Source: Clostridiales bacterium COT073_COT-073
GTDB taxonomy: Bacteria > Bacillota > Clostridia > Lachnospirales > Vallitaleaceae
Length of the DNA stretch: 64,000 nucleotides
Assembly: GCA_003858485.1 (NCBI GenBank)
Contig: RQYD01000004.1
Span: 62,001-126,000 of the forward strand
Direction: 5' to 3'
The translations under genes and the position numbers were made by a program. The notes beneath the pieces were generated by a model. It ran no database searches. It was not told the DNA's origin and saw only the letters and a list, made by a program, of their open reading frames with translations. Shown here piece by piece: positions 61,318-64,000 of this stretch. The stretch's first letter is position 1. Every line of letters begins with the position of its first letter.

Positions 61318-62673
61318 TCAATATACAATCTGATCCAATATTCCAGTTAAGGCGGCAATTGCAATTCCATAATTAGTGATCGGCACGTCCTGTTCTTTGG
61401 CCCTGGCCACCCGGCTCATCACATGGCGGCGATTAAACATACAGCCGCCACAGTGAATAATTAAATCAAAACCACCTAAATCCTGCGGAAAATCTGCTCC
61501 GGCTGTAATCACCAGTTTAATTTCCGATCCTAGTTTTTGTTTCAGCAGGCGTGGCAGCTTGACCCGGCCAATGTCTTCTTGCAGTGGTCGGTGAGTACAA
61601 GCTTCAGCAATTAAAATTTCGGCATTTGGCGGCAGTTTTTTCAATATTTTTGCCCCTTCCAGAAAAGCTTCAATATCACCCTTATATCTGGAAAACAAAA
61701 CCGAAAAGGAAGTGAGCAGGCTCTCTTCCGGTTTAATGGCTGCAATTTGTGCAAAAAGCTGAGAATCCGTAATGATCAAATGTGGTGGCCGTTTCATTTG
61801 CTTAAGGGCTATACTTACATTTTCAGCAGTCACACATTGAACCAGACATTGGCGATCTAAAAGTTCACGAATTGTCTGCACCTGCGGCAGAATCAATCTG
61901 CCCTTTGGCGCCTGAATATCCTGGGGCATAACTAATAGTACGCTGTCACCGGCACGAACCAAATCGCCACAAATTGAGCTTTCTTTTTCCAGAAAACGGT
62001 GTTGTCCGACCAGTTCATCCCAAAACAATTCCAGGCCCTGACCGGTTTTGGCATTGATCAGAAGTGGTGTTAGCCCAAACATTTCTTTTATTTCAGCCGC
62101 CAGCTGCTCAGCTTGATAAAAAGTTAGAGTTGCCTCCGGTTCTTTCTCTATCTGCACTAAAGTGATAGGCGCTGCCGGAGTTTTATCTATTACTGCCGGA
62201 ATTATGGCTTCTGTCGGCCCTTTATCGGCCATTACCGGAGCAATGACTACTCCTGATTCTTCCTCTGTCAGCAGCCGATTCCTTATCGGCCTCTGTTCTT
62301 CAACATTAATTAAAACAATAACCGGTATTTTGCGCCGGTTCAGCTCCTTCAGCCATTCTTTTTCCAGATCTGTTTCCCTTGACCTGAGCAATAAGACAGC
62401 CATATCGGTTTTATCCATCACTTGCCGGGTGCGCTCAATCCTTTGGCCGCCTAAAACGGTATCATCATCAATACCGGCCGTATCAATCCATACACAAGCT
62501 CCCAGCGGCGCCACTTCCATTGCCTTATACACCGGATCGGTCGTTGTTCCCCGTTCCGGTGAGGTCATGGCTGTATCCTGTCCGGTCAGTGTATTTAACA
62601 AAGTTGATTTTCCGCTATTGGTTCGACCAAAAATGGCAATATGTATACGATTAGCTTGCGGTGTACTCTGCAT
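61318..62673 (-). CDS. hydF: [FeFe] hydrogenase maturation GTPase HydF
   Basis: A 451-residue HydF, the scaffold on which the 2Fe subcluster is assembled before transfer to HydA. P-loop GRTNSGKST is at 16-24, switch-type TSPERGTTTDP at 38-48 and DTAG at 64-67. C-terminal cluster ligands are CTHRP and HCGGC. Odd features: the G4 motif that normally reads NKxD is LINVEEQ (121-127), and an insertion of about 55 residues, rich in Pro, Ala, Thr and Glu, follows at 127-183. The length exceeds the usual ~400 residues. Directly follows hydG. Confidence 0.95.
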   Translation of the reverse strand: MQSTPQANRIHIAIFGRTNSGKSTLLNTLTGQDTAMTSPERGTTTDPVYKAMEVAPLGACVWIDTAGIDDDTVLGGQRIERTRQVMDKTDMAVLLLRSRETDLEKEWLKELNRRKIPVIVLINVEEQRPIRNRLLTEEESGVVIAPVMADKGPTEAIIPAVIDKTPAAPITLVQIEKEPEATLTFYQAEQLAAEIKEMFGLTPLLINAKTGQGLELFWDELVGQHRFLEKESSICGDLVRAGDSVLLVMPQDIQAPKGRLILPQVQTIRELLDRQCLVQCVTAENVSIALKQMKRPPHLIITDSQLFAQIAAIKPEESLLTSFSVLFSRYKGDIEAFLEGAKILKKLPPNAEILIAEACTHRPLQEDIGRVKLPRLLKQKLGSEIKLVITAGADFPQDLGGFDLIIHCGGCMFNRRHVMSRVARAKEQDVPITNYGIAIAALTGILDQIVY

Positions 62674-62690
62674 ATTTTCTCTCCTTTATC

Positions 62691-64000
62691 CTAAAACCGA
62701 AAATCACGCCGGCCATCTTCTAACTGCTCTAAATATTGTTGCGCTTTGGCTTTAACTACCGGGTTTACAATATTCTGCATTTCCTCAGCAATTATCTGCT
62801 CACCCAGCTTTCGGGTGGCCGGTGCTGCATAATCCAGCAAATATTCTTTCAAGGTCATCAGCGAATTTGGCTGACAAACATTGCGGATTTGACCGGATTT
62901 AGCCAAGCGCATAAAGCGATCGCCGGTTCTGCCCTCACGATAACAAGCAGTGCAAAAACTGGGTACATAGCCAAGAGTTAAAAGCCAGTAAATGACCTCA
63001 TCTAAGGTTCGGTTATCACTGACATCAAATTGAGCCGAATTATCCTCGACCTTTTCTTTTTCCACATAGCCACCAACACTGGTTGAGGACGCTCCGCTGA
63101 TTTGCGAAACTCCAATTTCCAAAACTTCTGCTCTGGAGTGTTCCGATTCTCTGGTTGAAACGATAATACCGGCATAGGGGGCAAAAATTCGTAAAATTGC
63201 TACAATTTTCTTAAACAAGTCATCGGTAATTGCATCCGGAAATTGATTGACATCAATATCATCCGCCGGTCGGATCCTCGGTACACTGATAGTATGCGGC
63301 CCAACACCAAAGCGTGCTTCCAAATGTTCAGCATGCATCAGCAAACCGGCAAAATCATAACGGTACTGATATAAGCCAAATAAAACTCCAATGCCGACAT
63401 CATCAATCCCACCCGCCATTGCCCGATCCATTGCTTCGGTATGATAGGCATAATGATGTTTAGGGCCGGCCACATGCAGTTTCTCATACGTCGGTTGATG
63501 GTAAGTTTCCTGGAACAAAATATAAGTACCGATCCCAGCTTCATGCAGCTTTTTATAATTTTCGGTGGTAGTGGCTGCAATATTGACATTTACCCGGCGA
63601 ATCGCCCCATTTTTATGATGAATGCCATAAATGGTCTGAATACTTTCCAGCACATATTCAATCGGCGCCCACACCGGATCTTCGCCGGTTTCCAAGGCCA
63701 GGCGCTTATGTCCCATATCCTGAAGCGCTATCACTTCCTGCTTTATTTCTGCCTGACTTAATTTTTTCCGGCGAATATGCTTGTTTTGGTAGTGATAGGG
63801 GCAATAGGTACAGCCATTTACACAATAATTTGATAAATATAAGGGGGCAAACATAACGATCCGCCGCCCGAAAATTTTTTCTTTGATGGCCTTGGCCAAA
63901 GCAAACAATTCCTGTAAAATTGTTTCGTCTTCACATTCCAAAAGCAAGGCCGCCTCGCGGTGAGAAATACCCTGGCAGGCCCGGGCTTTGGCCAGTATCG
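62691..64000 (-). CDS. hydG: [FeFe] hydrogenase maturation radical SAM protein HydG, 5' end outside window
   Basis: 436 residues are visible; the frame is open to the window edge. HydG cleaves tyrosine to give CO and cyanide ligands for the H-cluster. The radical SAM motif CVNGCTYC is preceded by PLYLSNY. FQETYHQPTYEKLHVAGPKHHYAYH, GIDDVGIGVLFGLYQYRYDF and the second cluster region CTACYREGRTGDRFM...C are typical. The upstream part (ILAKARACQGISHREAAL) matches the N-terminal helical region, so only about 30-50 residues are missing. hydF follows by 18 bases. Confidence 0.96.
   Translation of the reverse strand, partial: ILAKARACQGISHREAALLLECEDETILQELFALAKAIKEKIFGRRIVMFAPLYLSNYCVNGCTYCPYHYQNKHIRRKKLSQAEIKQEVIALQDMGHKRLALETGEDPVWAPIEYVLESIQTIYGIHHKNGAIRRVNVNIAATTTENYKKLHEAGIGTYILFQETYHQPTYEKLHVAGPKHHYAYHTEAMDRAMAGGIDDVGIGVLFGLYQYRYDFAGLLMHAEHLEARFGVGPHTISVPRIRPADDIDVNQFPDAITDDLFKKIVAILRIFAPYAGIIVSTRESEHSRAEVLEIGVSQISGASSTSVGGYVEKEKVEDNSAQFDVSDNRTLDEVIYWLLTLGYVPSFCTACYREGRTGDRFMRLAKSGQIRNVCQPNSLMTLKEYLLDYAAPATRKLGEQIIAEEMQNIVNPVVKAKAQQYLEQLEDGRRDFRF

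Noticed and set aside
62162-62755. Plus-strand open frame of 197 codons
   Set aside because: Antisense to hydF, Ser/Thr-rich as expected for a shadow frame, without ribosome site.

Overview
The window looks like a chromosomal segment of an anaerobic, low-GC Gram-positive bacterium of the class Clostridia. Four things point there: lipoprotein-anchored ABC binding proteins, strong AGGAGG-type ribosome binding sites with several TTG and GTG starts, a Fur/IreB/RuvX/MltG/RNase J/YlbF gene block of the Firmicutes type, and [FeFe]-hydrogenase maturases (HydF and HydG). Almost every gene is on the minus strand. The plus-strand exceptions are a BlaI/M56 pair and rqcH. No rRNA, tRNA, phage, transposase or CRISPR locus was recognised.

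Layout, left to right. (1) 1-9.2 kb: a minus-strand operon for uptake and catabolism of a nucleoside-like compound, read from a promoter near 9.23 kb: BMP-family lipoprotein, ABC ATPase, two permeases, isochorismatase-like hydrolase, PfkB kinase, nucleoside phosphorylase, BtpA/SgcQ-like TIM barrel, then an iron alcohol dehydrogenase cut by the window edge. (2) 9.3-12.8 kb: a TIR-bounded repeat element holding a six-unit array, then blaI and an M56 metalloprotease carrying five PepSY repeats. (3) 13-17.4 kb: YhaN/YhaO-like DNA-processing pair, a histidine phosphatase and a YdbC-like protein. (4) 17.8-20.4 kb: an AT-rich exporter-type ABC gene and a chimeric ATPase pseudogene next to a small palindromic element. 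(5) 20.4-32.5 kb: a sulfated-glycan type locus with two complete carbohydrate ABC importers, two type I sulfatases and a ROK regulator. (6) 32.6-37.4 kb: a TctCBA tripartite transporter with a LacI-type regulator and matching operators. (7) 38.3-40.1 kb: rqcH.

(8) 40.3-49.5 kb is a housekeeping cluster (recN, argR, nadK, tlyA, oapA, xseB, xseA, nusB, asp23, efp). It holds the most striking feature of the window: a gene-free stretch of about 600 bases at 44984-45586. This stretch has its own sigma-A promoter and complementary ends, and sits directly upstream of a small membrane protein. I interpret it as an OLE (ornate, large, extremophilic) RNA with its partner OapA. (9) 49.6-59.4 kb: pepP, a divergent shikimate-kinase-like gene, yqeG, a U32 peptidase plus TrmR (tRNA wobble hydroxylation and methylation), mltG, ylbF, rnj, fur, a DUF1292 gene, ruvX and ireB. 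(10) 59.6-64 kb: an FGGY kinase, hydF and partial hydG.

A second theme is the intergenic DNA. A ~42-base unit containing a mini hairpin (CTTAC-TTC-GTAAG type) recurs in many long intergenic gaps, alone or inside larger elements with conserved ends. At least four interspersed repeat families can be told apart by eye, and unit-to-unit differences include paired changes that keep the hairpin intact.
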